From positions 93,410 through 157,409 of the forward strand of contig NZ_FRDA01000014.1 of assembly GCF_900143095.1 (NCBI RefSeq): a stretch of DNA of 64,000 nt, in the 5' to 3' direction. Below the pieces are notes generated by a model that worked only from the letters and a program-made list of their open reading frames with translations, ran no database searches and was not told the origin of the DNA. Position numbers and translations under genes: made by a program. This document shows, piece by piece, positions 1 through 9,683 of the stretch (positions within the stretch are counted from its first letter, which is position 1; each line of letters starts with the position of its first letter). The DNA is from Pseudomonas asturiensis (GTDB taxonomy: Bacteria; Pseudomonadota; Gammaproteobacteria; Pseudomonadales; Pseudomonadaceae).

Positions 1-300
1 AACGTCTACCCCAACGAGCTGGAAGACGTGCTCGTGTCGCTGCCCGGCGTTCTGCAGTGCGCGGCCATTGGCATTCCGGACGAAAAATCGGGTGAAGCCA
101 TCAAGGTGTTTGTGGTCGCCAAACCTGGCGTAACACTCACCAAGGATCAGGTCATGGAGCACATGCGCGCCAACCTGACCGGCTACAAGGTGCCGCGCAG
201 CGTCGAATTCCGCGATTCGCTGCCGACCACTAACGTCGGCAAGATTTTGCGCCGCGAACTGCGTGACGAAGAGTTGAAGAAGCTGGGCATCAAGAAGTAA
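1..300 (+). CDS. fadD: Long-chain fatty acid-CoA ligase, C-terminal fragment
   Basis: The last 99 codons of an AMP-forming acyl-CoA synthetase; the gene begins outside the window. The frame is open from base 1. The residues are the mobile C-terminal subdomain: an NVYPNELED stretch (A8 region), then GYKVPR, then TTNVGKILRRELR, which holds the conserved A10 catalytic lysine. The family activates imported fatty acids to acyl-CoA for beta-oxidation on the inner face of the membrane. Because hrpA follows, as near fadD1 in P. aeruginosa, this is probably the fadD1 member of the fadD2-fadD1 pair, though the fragment alone cannot prove which paralogue it is. A strong terminator follows. Confidence 0.9.
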   Translation, partial: NVYPNELEDVLVSLPGVLQCAAIGIPDEKSGEAIKVFVVAKPGVTLTKDQVMEHMRANLTGYKVPRSVEFRDSLPTTNVGKILRRELRDEELKKLGIKK

Positions 301-324
301 CCGCAAGGCCTGCATGACAGACAG

Positions 325-356
325 CGCCGTGTCCCATGACACGGCGTTGTTGTTTG
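325..356 (+). terminator. Rho-independent terminator after fadD
   Basis: A perfect 9-bp stem (cgccgtgtc / gacacggcg) with a 4-base loop at 334-337 is followed by a T-rich run (ttgttgtttg). It lies 25 bases after the fadD stop and separates it from hrpA. Confidence 0.85.
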
Positions 357-543
357 TGGCGCACGCTTGCGCCTCCCGCTAAAAATTGTGTTCAGTTGCC
401 ATGCAGTGTTTGATCGCGCTGCGAGCGCGATTCGATTGACCTTCATCAAGCTCCGTCCGATCCACCCCCAACAGTCGTTCTCTTTACCGCAATCTGCGAC
501 AATCGCGCCCCTGCCTCCATCAAGAAAAGACTTTGCGCACCTG

Positions 544-3500
544 ATGACCGACGAATCGCCTTCCATCGACCAACTCCTGAAAAACCTTGATCAAGCGATG
601 ATCGGCGAACGCCATCGTCTGCGTCGCCAGTTGCACGAGCTGCGCAAGAAGCCTGACGAGGCGAAGCTGGCGCAGTGGGTGACGCGGGTTCAGGCGTCCT
701 GTGCGCAGGTGACGGCGCGGCGCGAGAGCGTGCCGACGATTCGCTATGACGACAACCTGCCTATCGCCGCCAAGCGTGACGAAATCAAGGAGGCGTTGCT
801 CAAGCATCAGGTGCTCATCATCGCGGGCGAAACAGGGTCGGGTAAAACCACCCAGTTGCCGAAGATCTGCCTGGAAATTGGCCGTGGCCAACATGGCCTG
901 ATCGGCCACACGCAACCGCGTCGAATCGCGGCACGCAGTGTGGCGAGCCGGGTGGCGGACGAACTCGCCACGCCACTGGGTGCTTTGGTCGGTTATCAGG
1001 TGCGCTTCGAAGACCAGAGCGACAGCAACACACTGATCAAGCTGATGACGGACGGGATCCTGCTGGCTGAAACCCAGCACGACCGTTTCCTTGAGCGCTA
1101 CGACACGATCATCGTCGATGAAGCCCATGAACGCAGCCTTAACATCGACTTCCTGCTGGGTTACCTGAAAACCCTGCTGCCGCGTCGTCCGGATCTGAAA
1201 GTCATCATTACCTCCGCGACCATCGACTTGCAGCGCTTTTCCGAGCATTTCAATGACGCACCGATCATCGAAGTATCGGGCCGCACCTTCCCGGTCGACA
1301 CCTGGTATCGGCCGCTGACCAGCGAGCAGGACGAAGAGGGCAACAGCGTTGAAGAAGACCTGACCGTCGATCAGGCCATTCTGGCCACGCTGGATGAATT
1401 GGCTGCCTTCGAGCGCAGCGAGCGCAAAGGCCCGGGCGACGTACTGGTGTTCCTGCCCGGCGAGCGCGAGATTCGTGACGCCGCTGAAATGCTGCGCAAG
1501 GCGCAGCTTAAACACACTGAAATTCTGCCGTTGTACGCACGCCTGTCGCCTGCCGAGCAGCAACGGATTTTCCAGTCCCATCCAGGACGTCGTGTGGTAC
1601 TGGCGACCAACGTGGCCGAAACTTCGCTGACCGTGCCGGGCATTCGCTACGTGATCGATACCGGTACGGCGCGTATCAGCCGTTACAGCTACCGCGCCAA
1701 GGTCCAGCGTCTGCCCATCGAGGCGGTTTCCCAGGCCAGCGCCAATCAGCGCAAAGGCCGTTGCGGGCGCGTCGAGCCGGGCCTGTGTGTGCGGCTGTAC
1801 AGCGAAGAAGATTTCAACGCTCGACCTGAATTCACTGATCCCGAAATACTGCGCACCAACCTGGCGGCAGTCATTCTGCAGATGCTGCACCTGCGTCTGG
1901 GCGAGATCACTGACTTCCCGTTTATCGAGCCGCCGGATGGCAAGGCCATCAGTGACGGTTTCAACCTGTTGCAGGAGCTGTCGGCAGTCAATCGCGAGAA
2001 TCAGCTGACGCCGCTGGGCCGCCAGCTGGCGCGCTTGCCGGTGGACCCGCGCATGGGGCGCATGCTGCTGGAAGCTGCCAGACAGGGCAGCCTGCAGGAA
2101 GTGCTGATCGTGGCCAGTGCGATGTCGGTGCAGGACGTGCGCGAGCGCCCGCCCGAGCGTCAGCAGGCCGCCGATCAGGCCCACGCGCAGTGGAAGGATG
2201 CCGATTCGGACTTCGCCGGACTGGTCAACCTGTGGCGCGGTTTTGAGGAGCAGCGCCAGGCGCTGACCGCCAGTCCGCTGCGCAACTGGTGTCGCCGCAA
2301 CTTCCTCAATTACCTGCGCCTGCGCGAATGGCGTGATTCCCATCGACAACTGAGCCTGATCTGCCGTGACCTGCAACTGACAGTCAACAAGGAGCCTGCG
2401 GATTATCCAAAATTCCACAAGGCGATTCTGTCCGGCCTGCTGAGCCAGATCGGCCAGAAAGCCGACGAGGGCGACTACCTGGGGGCGCGGCAGCGGCGCT
2501 TCTGGATCCATCCGTCATCCGGGCTGGGCAAGAAGCGTCCGCAATGGCTGATGACCGCCGAGCTGGTCGAGACCACCAAGCTCTACGCGCGCATGGTCGC
2601 CAAGATCGATGCCGACTGGATCGAGCCGCTGGCCGGACACTTGATCAAGAAGAACCATTTCGAGCCGCACTGGGAGAAGAAGCGCGGGCAGGTCGTGGCG
2701 TTTGAACAGATCACCCTGTTCGGCCTGATCGTGGTCGGTCGTCGTCCGGTGCATTTCGGCCCGATCGATCCGGTGGTGTCGCGCGAACTGTTCATCCGCG
2801 AGGGGCTGGTACGCGGCGATATCCTGTCTCGCGCCAAGTGCCTGAGCGCCAACACGCGTCTGCTGGAACAGCTCGACGAACTCGAGGCCAAGGCACGCCG
2901 TCGCGACATTCTGGCTGACGAAGACACGCTTTACAGTTTTTACGAAGCACGCATTCCGGCCGAGATTCACCAGACTGCGACGTTCGACAGCTGGTACAAG
3001 ACCGAGAGCCAGAAGAACCCGCAATTGCTGATCATGCGCGAAGAAGACGTGCTGGCGCGCGAGGCCAGCGAAGTCACTGCCGCGCAGTACCCGGACACCT
3101 TGCGTCTGGGCGAGTTGAGCCTTTCGCTGACCTACCACTTCGAACCCAATCACCCCCGTGACGGCGTGACATTGCGCGTGCCTGCGCCCCTGTTGCTTTC
3201 GCTGCCCGCCGAGCGCCTGGAATGGCTGGTGCCGGGGCTGCTGGAAACCAAGTGCATCGCGCTGGTCCGCAGCCTGCCCAAGGCCGTGCGCAAGAATTTC
3301 GTGCCGGTGCCGGATTTCATCAAGGCTGCGCTGCAGCGCATCACCTTTGGCGAAGGTTCGCTGACTGAAGCGCTGGGCCGTGAACTGCTGCGCATGACCG
3401 GCGCAAGGGTGACTGACGAGGCATGGGAAGAGGCGACCCATCAGCTTGAAAGCCACCTGAAGATGAACCTGGAAATCGTCGACGGCAGCGGCAAGTTCCT

Positions 3501-4455
3501 TGGCGAAGGCCGCGATCTGGATGAGCTGACCGCGCGATTTGCCGAAGCCAGTCAGGCCGCACTTGCCGTCCCGCAGACCGCAAAAAGCCAGCAGCCGGTC
3601 GAGGCCAAGGTCTTCGCCCCGGTGGCGCAAAAGACCCAGCAGAACATCGCCGGCCTGTCGATGACGGTGTACCCGGCGCTGGTCGAAGAGGGTGGCACGG
3701 TCAAGGAAGGCCGCTTCTCGACGCAGGCCGAGGCCGAGTATCAGCATCGCCGTGCTCTGCAACGTCTGTTGTTGCAACAGTTGGCCGAGCCCGCGAAGTT
3801 TCTGCGCAGCAAGCTGCCGGGGCAGACCGAACTGGCGCTGCTGCATCGCGAGCTGGGTCGTGTCGATGCGCTGATTGAAGACATTCTGTTGGCCAGCCTC
3901 GACAGCTGCATACTGGAAGGCGAAGCCGAACTGCCGCGTGATGGCGCAGGGCTGTTGTCACTGGCCGAACGCAAACGCGCCGACTGGACCGGTCACGCCG
4001 AGCGCCTGGCGAAGCTGACCCTGGAAATCCTCACGCTGTGGCACGGTTTGCAGAAGCGCTTCAAGGGCAAGATCGATCTGGCCCAAGCCGTCGCCCTCAA
4101 TGACATCAAGGCGCAGCTCGGCAATCTGGTCTATCCGGGCTTCGTGCGGGAAACACCGGCGCAGTGGCTCAAAGAGCTGCCGCGTTACCTGAAAGCCATC
4201 GAGATGCGCCTGGAAAAACTGCCGGGTCAGGTCCAGAAGGATCGGGTCTGGAGCATCGAGCTGGCAGGCCTGTGGGCGCAGTTTCAGGCGCGAGCCGACA
4301 AACACCGCCAGGAAGGCAAGCGTGACCCGGAGCTGGCAGTCTATCGTTGGTGGATGGAAGAGTACCGGGTGTCGCTTTTCGCTCAGCAGCTGGGCACGAA
4401 AATGCCGGTGTCCGACAAGCGGTTGAGCAAGCAGTGGAGTCTGGTGGAGGGCTGA
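544..4455 (+). CDS. hrpA: ATP-dependent RNA helicase HrpA (DEAH box)
   Basis: DEAH/RHA-family helicase of 1,303 residues, the usual HrpA length (about 1,300). Walker A GETGSGKT is at residues 95-102 and DEAH at 192-195, followed by the SATID motif III, a helicase C domain with the QRKGRCGR motif VI, the HA2 and OB-fold regions, and the long HrpA-specific C-terminal domain. In the family it is a 3'-5' RNA helicase acting in mRNA processing and in ribosome rescue. The open frame extends upstream to 367, but ATG 544 (MTDESPSIDQLL) is chosen because the conserved protein begins there and the upstream residues look like read-through of untranslated sequence. It is a single-gene unit between the fadD terminator and a 290-base gap. 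Confidence 0.95.
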   Translation: MTDESPSIDQLLKNLDQAMIGERHRLRRQLHELRKKPDEAKLAQWVTRVQASCAQVTARRESVPTIRYDDNLPIAAKRDEIKEALLKHQVLIIAGETGSGKTTQLPKICLEIGRGQHGLIGHTQPRRIAARSVASRVADELATPLGALVGYQVRFEDQSDSNTLIKLMTDGILLAETQHDRFLERYDTIIVDEAHERSLNIDFLLGYLKTLLPRRPDLKVIITSATIDLQRFSEHFNDAPIIEVSGRTFPVDTWYRPLTSEQDEEGNSVEEDLTVDQAILATLDELAAFERSERKGPGDVLVFLPGEREIRDAAEMLRKAQLKHTEILPLYARLSPAEQQRIFQSHPGRRVVLATNVAETSLTVPGIRYVIDTGTARISRYSYRAKVQRLPIEAVSQASANQRKGRCGRVEPGLCVRLYSEEDFNARPEFTDPEILRTNLAAVILQMLHLRLGEITDFPFIEPPDGKAISDGFNLLQELSAVNRENQLTPLGRQLARLPVDPRMGRMLLEAARQGSLQEVLIVASAMSVQDVRERPPERQQAADQAHAQWKDADSDFAGLVNLWRGFEEQRQALTASPLRNWCRRNFLNYLRLREWRDSHRQLSLICRDLQLTVNKEPADYPKFHKAILSGLLSQIGQKADEGDYLGARQRRFWIHPSSGLGKKRPQWLMTAELVETTKLYARMVAKIDADWIEPLAGHLIKKNHFEPHWEKKRGQVVAFEQITLFGLIVVGRRPVHFGPIDPVVSRELFIREGLVRGDILSRAKCLSANTRLLEQLDELEAKARRRDILADEDTLYSFYEARIPAEIHQTATFDSWYKTESQKNPQLLIMREEDVLAREASEVTAAQYPDTLRLGELSLSLTYHFEPNHPRDGVTLRVPAPLLLSLPAERLEWLVPGLLETKCIALVRSLPKAVRKNFVPVPDFIKAALQRITFGEGSLTEALGRELLRMTGARVTDEAWEEATHQLESHLKMNLEIVDGSGKFLGEGRDLDELTARFAEASQAALAVPQTAKSQQPVEAKVFAPVAQKTQQNIAGLSMTVYPALVEEGGTVKEGRFSTQAEAEYQHRRALQRLLLQQLAEPAKFLRSKLPGQTELALLHRELGRVDALIEDILLASLDSCILEGEAELPRDGAGLLSLAERKRADWTGHAERLAKLTLEILTLWHGLQKRFKGKIDLAQAVALNDIKAQLGNLVYPGFVRETPAQWLKELPRYLKAIEMRLEKLPGQVQKDRVWSIELAGLWAQFQARADKHRQEGKRDPELAVYRWWMEEYRVSLFAQQLGTKMPVSDKRLSKQWSLVEG

Positions 4456-4745
4456 GGTCGGGCCTGAGGTCTTGTTGCAAGACCGTCCGTGCGGTTCTCG
4501 CGGACAACGGCGAGACGGATCTCTGGGCCAAGGCTCCTTGGCCCGATAGCGCTAAAACCGGGCGCTGTGGCACACTTCGCGTCTGTTTTAGTCTGCCTGG
4601 ACGCGGCTTGAGCTGCGCCCGCTCTGATTCACGCATGCATGATTTATATACGCATTGGTACGCCGGTCCCTGAAACGTCGTGGGTCGCTGCGTACCGTGC
4701 CTTGGCAGGCCAATACCTGCGACCTTCAATAAGAGAGGAACGACC
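4456..4745. other. hrpA-KAS III intergenic region
   Basis: 290 bases without a credible gene. The only clear structure is a near-perfect palindrome at 4525-4544 (gggccaag / cttggccc around a 4-base loop). It has no T-run, so it is at best a weak terminator or a protein-binding site. A good ribosome site (agaggaacg) ends the gap just before the GTG at 4746. Confidence 0.5.
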
Positions 4746-5867
4746 GTGCACAACGTCGTCATCAGTGGCACAGGCCTGTACACGCCGGCCGACAGCATTT
4801 CCAATGAAGAGCTGGTGCAGTCTTTCAATGCCTACGTCTCCCGGTTCAACCAGGACAACGCAGCAGCCATCGAACGCGGCGAAGTCGAGGCGCTGACTGA
4901 GTCCAGCGCAGCGTTCATCGAGAAGGCGTCGGGCATCAAGAGCCGCTTTGTGATGGACAAGCAGGGTATCCTCGACCCACAGCGCATGAAGCCGAACCTG
5001 CCGGAGCGCAGCAACGAGCAGTGGTCGATCCTCTGCGAGATGGGCGTCGCGGCCGCCAGGCAGGCGCTGGAACGTGCGGGCAAGACAGCCGCCGACATCG
5101 ATGGCGTCATTGTCGCCTGTTCCAATCTGCAACGTGCCTACCCGGCGATCTCCATCGAGATCCAGCAAGCGCTGGGCATTGCAGGCTATGGCTTTGACAT
5201 GAACGTGGCCTGTTCGTCGGCCACCTTCGGCATTCAGAACGCCTGCAACAGCGTACAACTGGGTCAGGCCCGCGCCATTCTGGTCGTCAGCCCGGAGATT
5301 TGTACCGCACACCTGAACTTTCGTGATCGCGACAGCCACTTCATCTTTGGTGACGGCGCTACCGCGGTGGTGGTGGAGCGTGCCGATCTGGCCACCTCGC
5401 CTTACCAGTTCGATATCGTCAGCACTCGTCTGTTGACCACGTTCTCCAACAACATCCGCAACAACTTCGGCTTCCTCAACCGCACCTCTGACGAGGGCGA
5501 GGGCGCGCCGGACAAGCTGTTCGTGCAGGAAGGCCGCAAGGTGTTCCGCGAGGTCTGCCCGATGGTGGCGGAGCTGGTCGGCGCGCACCTGGACGACAAC
5601 GGTCTGAACGTCAGCGATGTGCAGCGCTTCTGGCTGCATCAGGCCAACCTGAGCATGAACCACCTGATCGTCAAGAAATTACTGGGTCGCGATGCGACGG
5701 TTGAAGAAGCGCCGGTGATCCTCGACACCTACGCCAACACCAGTTCGGCGGGGTCGGTCATTGCGTTCCACACCTATCAGGACGACTTGCCAAAAGGTGC
5801 GTTGGGCGTGCTGAGTTCGTTCGGTGCGGGCTATTCGATTGGCAGCGTGATCCTGCGCAAACGTTAA
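4746..5867 (+). CDS. Beta-ketoacyl-ACP synthase III-like condensing enzyme (PA3286-like)
   Basis: 373-residue thiolase-fold condensing enzyme, longer than classical FabH (about 320) and equal in length to P. aeruginosa PA3286. The KAS III triad is present: Cys156 in NVACSSAT, His298 in WLHQAN and Asn331 in YANTSSAGS. PA3286 condenses a medium-chain acyl-CoA from beta-oxidation with malonyl-ACP, returning degraded fatty acid to synthesis, and the same role is inferred here. The GTG at 4746 is the start because it has an AGAGGAAC ribosome site and gives the family N-terminus (HNVVISGTG). The upstream extension to 4680 lacks conserved features. Confidence 0.9.
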   Translation: MHNVVISGTGLYTPADSISNEELVQSFNAYVSRFNQDNAAAIERGEVEALTESSAAFIEKASGIKSRFVMDKQGILDPQRMKPNLPERSNEQWSILCEMGVAAARQALERAGKTAADIDGVIVACSNLQRAYPAISIEIQQALGIAGYGFDMNVACSSATFGIQNACNSVQLGQARAILVVSPEICTAHLNFRDRDSHFIFGDGATAVVVERADLATSPYQFDIVSTRLLTTFSNNIRNNFGFLNRTSDEGEGAPDKLFVQEGRKVFREVCPMVAELVGAHLDDNGLNVSDVQRFWLHQANLSMNHLIVKKLLGRDATVEEAPVILDTYANTSSAGSVIAFHTYQDDLPKGALGVLSSFGAGYSIGSVILRKR

Positions 5868-6012
5868 TCAGACAGGCGGCCGGCAGCTTGCCCAAGAGAT
5901 GTCGGCCTGCCGGTTGAATGTCCTGATGCAGTACGGTCGTCGATTCACCAGCGTTTACATTCCCCCTCGATGAGTGATACTCGTCGCACGTTTACCCACC
6001 GAGGAAACCTGC

Positions 6013-7137
6013 ATGCCGGTCCATGTCGTCGATAGCCTGAGCACCGTCGCGCCCGCCCAGTGGGACGCGCTGGTGCCGGGTAATCAGCCGTTTCTGCGCC
6101 ACGCCTTCCTAACCTCACTGGAAGACAGCGGCAGCCTGGGTCCGCGTTCCGGTTGGCGTGCCGAACACATCCTGCACTATGAAAACGAACAGCTGGTTGC
6201 CGCGCTTCCCGCCTATCGGAAATGGCATTCCTACGGAGAGTACGTGTTCGACCACGCCTGGGCCGATGCTTGCCGCCGCGCAGGTATCGCGTATTACCCC
6301 AAGCTGTTGGTGGCCGTACCGTTCAGTCCGGTCGGCGGTTCGCGCATTCTGTCTGTCACGCCGCAAGGCGCCTCGGAGCTGTTGGGCGAACTGCCGGCCT
6401 ACCTGCAGAGTGAGGGCCTGTCGAGCGCTCACGTGAACTTTACCGATCCTGCTGCCGATGCGGTGCTTGAGGGCCAGCCTGGCTGGCTGTCGCGCATCGG
6501 GTGTCAGTTTCACTGGCACAACCGCGGCTATCGGGACTTTCAGGACTTTCTGGACGCGTTGAGCTCACGCAAGCGCAAACAGATGCGCAAGGAGCGCGAG
6601 CAGGTTGCCGGGCAGGGCATCGTCTTCGAATGGCTCGAAGGACGGCAGATGAGCGAAGTGCTGTGGGACTTCGTCTACGCCTGCTACTCCAATACCTATG
6701 AAATTCGTGGGCAGGCGCCTTACCTGACCCGCGAATTCTTCAGCCTGCTGGCCGAGCGCATGCCCGAGTCAATCAGGGTAGTAATGGCGTTGCAGGGCTC
6801 ACGCCCGGTGGCGATGGCCTTCAGTCTGATCGGTGATGACAGCTTTTACGGCCGTTACTGGGGATGTCTGGCCGAATTCGATCGTCTGCACTTTGAGACC
6901 TGCTTTTATCAGGGCATGGACTATGCGATTGCCAACGGCCTGCAACGTTTCGACGCAGGTGCCCAAGGCGAGCACAAGCTGATCCGCGGCTTCGAGCCGC
7001 AGATCACCCGGTCATGGCATTACCTGATGCATCCCGGCTTGAAAGACGCCGTGAGCGAATTTCTTGAGCAAGAGCGGGTTGGCGTGATGGCGTATTCCGA
7101 GGAAGCACGCACGGCGCTGCCTTATCGGCAGGCTTGA
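6013..7137 (+). CDS. FemAB/GNAT-like protein (DUF482 family)
   Basis: 374-residue protein of the peptidoglycan biosynthesis/recognition family (DUF482, FemAB-related GNAT fold). The hallmark region SSRKRKQMRKERE and the C-terminal FDAGAQGEHKLIRGFEP motif are both present. No signal peptide is visible, so it should be cytoplasmic. Members are thought to be aminoacyl- or acyl-transferases, but the substrate is unproven. ATG 6013 follows a GAGGAA ribosome site 6 bases away. Downstream lies a long REP array, consistent with the end of a transcription unit. Confidence 0.85.
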   Translation: MPVHVVDSLSTVAPAQWDALVPGNQPFLRHAFLTSLEDSGSLGPRSGWRAEHILHYENEQLVAALPAYRKWHSYGEYVFDHAWADACRRAGIAYYPKLLVAVPFSPVGGSRILSVTPQGASELLGELPAYLQSEGLSSAHVNFTDPAADAVLEGQPGWLSRIGCQFHWHNRGYRDFQDFLDALSSRKRKQMRKEREQVAGQGIVFEWLEGRQMSEVLWDFVYACYSNTYEIRGQAPYLTREFFSLLAERMPESIRVVMALQGSRPVAMAFSLIGDDSFYGRYWGCLAEFDRLHFETCFYQGMDYAIANGLQRFDAGAQGEHKLIRGFEPQITRSWHYLMHPGLKDAVSEFLEQERVGVMAYSEEARTALPYRQA

Positions 7138-7152
7138 GTCCGGCTGAACGCA

Positions 7153-7720
7153 TAAGGCGGCTTGCCGGCGATGGCGTCAGTTCAGTCAGCGATGTGTCGC
7201 TTCAGAAAAAGCATCGCCGGCAAGCCGCCTCCCACAGTCTGTTGGTTGCCGCGAGACTTGTGTATAGCGATGAGCACACGTCTGGAAGACGCGCAAAACG
7301 GGGCGGAAACGAAAGTGTCTGACTGAATGCCGCCTCCCACAGTCAGTTGGTTGCCGCAAGACTTGGGTATAGCGATGAGCACAGGTCTGGGAGACGCGCA
7401 AAACGGGGCCACAAGGAAAGTGCCTGACTGAATGCAGTCCCCGTGGTAGGCGGCTTGCCGGCGATGGCGTCGGTTCAGTCAGCGATGTGTCGCTTGAGAA
7501 AAAGCATCGCCGGCAAGCCGCCTTCCACAGTCTGTTGATTGCCGCGAGACTTGGGTATAGCGATGAGCACACGTCTGGAGGACGCGTGAAACGAGGCGAC
7601 GAGGAGAGTCTCTGACTGAATGCAGTCCCCGTGGGAGGCGGCTTGCCGGCGATGGCGTCAGTTCAGTCAGCGATGTGTCGCTTCAGAAAAAGCATCGCCG
7701 GCAAGCCGCCTCCCACAGTC
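7153..7720. repeat. Tandem REP/BIME array (three full units, one truncated)
   Basis: Three copies of a perfect 18-bp inverted repeat (ggcggcttgccggcgatg and its complement) have arms at 7156-7173/7212-7229, 7449-7466/7505-7522 and 7637-7654/7693-7710. They are separated by a conserved spacer of about 100 bases that includes gagacttg and gatgagcac. The third and fourth units repeat with a 188-base period. The second unit (7331-7440) keeps the spacer but has lost the palindrome, with the deletion junction at 7330/7331. The array fills the gap between a plus-strand gene and a minus-strand gene ending at 7752, so it may also end transcription from both sides. Confidence 0.9.
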
Positions 7721-7751
7721 CGTTGGCTGCAGCACGGCTTGCGTATAACCC

Positions 7752-9584
7752 TCAATCCACGCCCACAAATCCGCCCGTCTGGTGCTGCCACAAGCGTGCG
7801 TATAGCCCGCCATGGGCCAGCAGTTCGGCGTGGGTGCCGGTTTCGGCGATCTGGCCTTTTTCCAGCACCACCAGCCGGTCCATGCGTGCGATGGTCGAGA
7901 GGCGGTGGGCGATGGCGATGACGGTTTTGCCTTGCATCAGGGTTTCGAGGCTTTCCTGAATCGCGGCTTCGACTTCCGAGTCCAGCGCCGAGGTCGCTTC
8001 GTCCATGATCAGGATCGGCGCGTCCTTGAGCAATACGCGGGTGATCGCGATGCGCTGGCGCTGGCCACCGGACAGCTTGACCCCTCGCTCGCCGACGTGC
8101 GCATCGAAGCCTGTGCGGCCTTCGGAGTCCGACAGCAGCGGGATGAACTCGTCGGCGCGGGCCTTGCGAATCGCTTCCCACAATTGTGCGTCCGTCGCGC
8201 CTGGGTTGCCGTACAGCAGGTTGTCGCGAATCGAGCGGTGCAGCAGCGACGTGTCCTGGGTGATCATGCCGATCTGCGCGCGCAGGCTTTCCTGGGTAAC
8301 GTCGGAAATGTCCTGTTCGTCGATCAAAATTCTGCCGCCCTGTACGTCGTACATGCGCAACAACAGGTTGACCAGCGTTGACTTGCCCGCACCTGAAGGA
8401 CCAATCAAGCCAATTTTCTCACCCGGTTTTATATCCAGGTTCAGGTTGTGAATGATCCCGTTGCCATTGCCGTAGTGAAAATCGACGCCGTCGAATTTCA
8501 CGCCGCCATTGGCAATTTTTAGCGGCTGCGCGTTCGGTTTGTCGTTGACCGAGACCGGTTGCGAGATGCTTTGCAGACCATCCTGTACGGTGCCGATGTT
8601 TTCGAAGATGCCGTTCACCACCCACATGATCCAGCCGGACATGTTGACGATACGGATCACCAGGCCTGTGGCCAGCGCGATGGCGCCCACCGAAATCAGC
8701 GACTGCGTCCACAACCACAGTGCGAGGCCTGTAGTGGTGACGATCAGAATGCCGTTCATCGTGGTGATGGTGGTGTCCATCGAGGTTACGACGCGTCCGG
8801 CCAGCTGGCTTTTCTCGGTGTGGTCACGCATGGCTTCGCGCGCGTACTGTTGCTCGAAGTTGGTGTGGGCGAACAGTTTGAGCGTGGTGATATTGGTGTA
8901 ACCGTCGACGATCCGGCCCATGAGCCTGGAGCGTGCGTCGGAGGAGTCCACCGAGCGCTGTTTGACCCTCGGCACGAAGTACATCAAGGCCAGGACAAAG
9001 ACCAGAATCCAGGTGCCCAGCGGGATCATCAATCGCCAGTCGGCTTCGGCGAACAGCACCATGGCGCTGATCGCATAGATCAGTACATGCCAGAGTGCAT
9101 CCACCGACTGCACTGCCGAATCACGCAGCGAGTTGCCGGTCTGCATGATGCGCTGGGCGATGCGTCCGGCGAAGTCGTTCTGGAAGAAGTTCACGCTCTG
9201 CTTGAGCACATAGCTGTGGTTCTGCCAGCGAATCAGGTTGGTCATGCCCGGGCTGATGGTCTGGTGCACCAGCAGGTCATGCAGGCCGACGAAGATCGGA
9301 CGCAGCAGCAGGGTCACCACCACCATCCAGATCAGTTCCGGGCCGTGGAGGCTGAAGAATTCCTTGGGCGCAGTGGTCTGGGCCAGGTCGATAATTCGGC
9401 TGAGGTAACTGAACAGTGCGACTTCGATCAGCGCGCCGATCAAGCCCACCACCAACAGCGCAGTGAACGTCGGCCATACCTGACGCAGGTAGTAGGTGTA
9501 GAACGCGAAAACAGTATTGGGCGGGGCAGCGGTAGGGGCGTCTTTGAAGATATCGATCAGTTTTTCAAAACGACGATAAAGCAT
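7752..9584 (-). CDS. ABC transporter, fused permease/ATPase (MsbA/multidrug type)
   Basis: 610-residue half-transporter. The N-terminal membrane domain (about residues 30-320) has several hydrophobic helices. The ATP-binding domain follows, with Walker A GPSGAGKST, signature LSGGQRQR and Walker B ILIMDEATSALD, then the H-loop IAHRLSTI. It resembles P. aeruginosa PA3228. Half-transporters of this class work as homodimers exporting lipids or hydrophobic compounds; the cargo is unknown. ppiA lies about 100 bases upstream on the same strand but may have its own promoter. The gene ends directly against the REP array. Confidence 0.92.
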   Translation of the reverse strand: MLYRRFEKLIDIFKDAPTAAPPNTVFAFYTYYLRQVWPTFTALLVVGLIGALIEVALFSYLSRIIDLAQTTAPKEFFSLHGPELIWMVVVTLLLRPIFVGLHDLLVHQTISPGMTNLIRWQNHSYVLKQSVNFFQNDFAGRIAQRIMQTGNSLRDSAVQSVDALWHVLIYAISAMVLFAEADWRLMIPLGTWILVFVLALMYFVPRVKQRSVDSSDARSRLMGRIVDGYTNITTLKLFAHTNFEQQYAREAMRDHTEKSQLAGRVVTSMDTTITTMNGILIVTTTGLALWLWTQSLISVGAIALATGLVIRIVNMSGWIMWVVNGIFENIGTVQDGLQSISQPVSVNDKPNAQPLKIANGGVKFDGVDFHYGNGNGIIHNLNLDIKPGEKIGLIGPSGAGKSTLVNLLLRMYDVQGGRILIDEQDISDVTQESLRAQIGMITQDTSLLHRSIRDNLLYGNPGATDAQLWEAIRKARADEFIPLLSDSEGRTGFDAHVGERGVKLSGGQRQRIAITRVLLKDAPILIMDEATSALDSEVEAAIQESLETLMQGKTVIAIAHRLSTIARMDRLVVLEKGQIAETGTHAELLAHGGLYARLWQHQTGGFVGVD

Positions 9585-9683
9585 TGGCTATCACACCCAC
9601 TTGGCGTGGGTTCTCCCTTCATAAGTAAAGGCTCTCCCGTCCGTACCGCGTGAAGCCTGAGCTTCACGCAGCGCAGCTTCCTG

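Noticed and set aside
520..3846. Long open frames on the strand opposite hrpA (520-2511 and 2515-3846)
   Set aside because: They mirror the codon periodicity of hrpA, have glutamine- and arginine-rich low-complexity translations and no ribosome sites. They are antisense shadows of a high-GC gene.
4680..5867. Using the longest frame (start 4680) for the KAS III-like enzyme
   Set aside because: The extra 22 residues are not conserved-looking, whereas GTG 4746 has a good ribosome site and gives the family length of 373.
7153..7720. CRISPR array
   Set aside because: The repeated unit is 188 bases with a near-identical spacer in each copy and only three to four units. Spacers in a CRISPR array differ; these do not. 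No cas gene is nearby.
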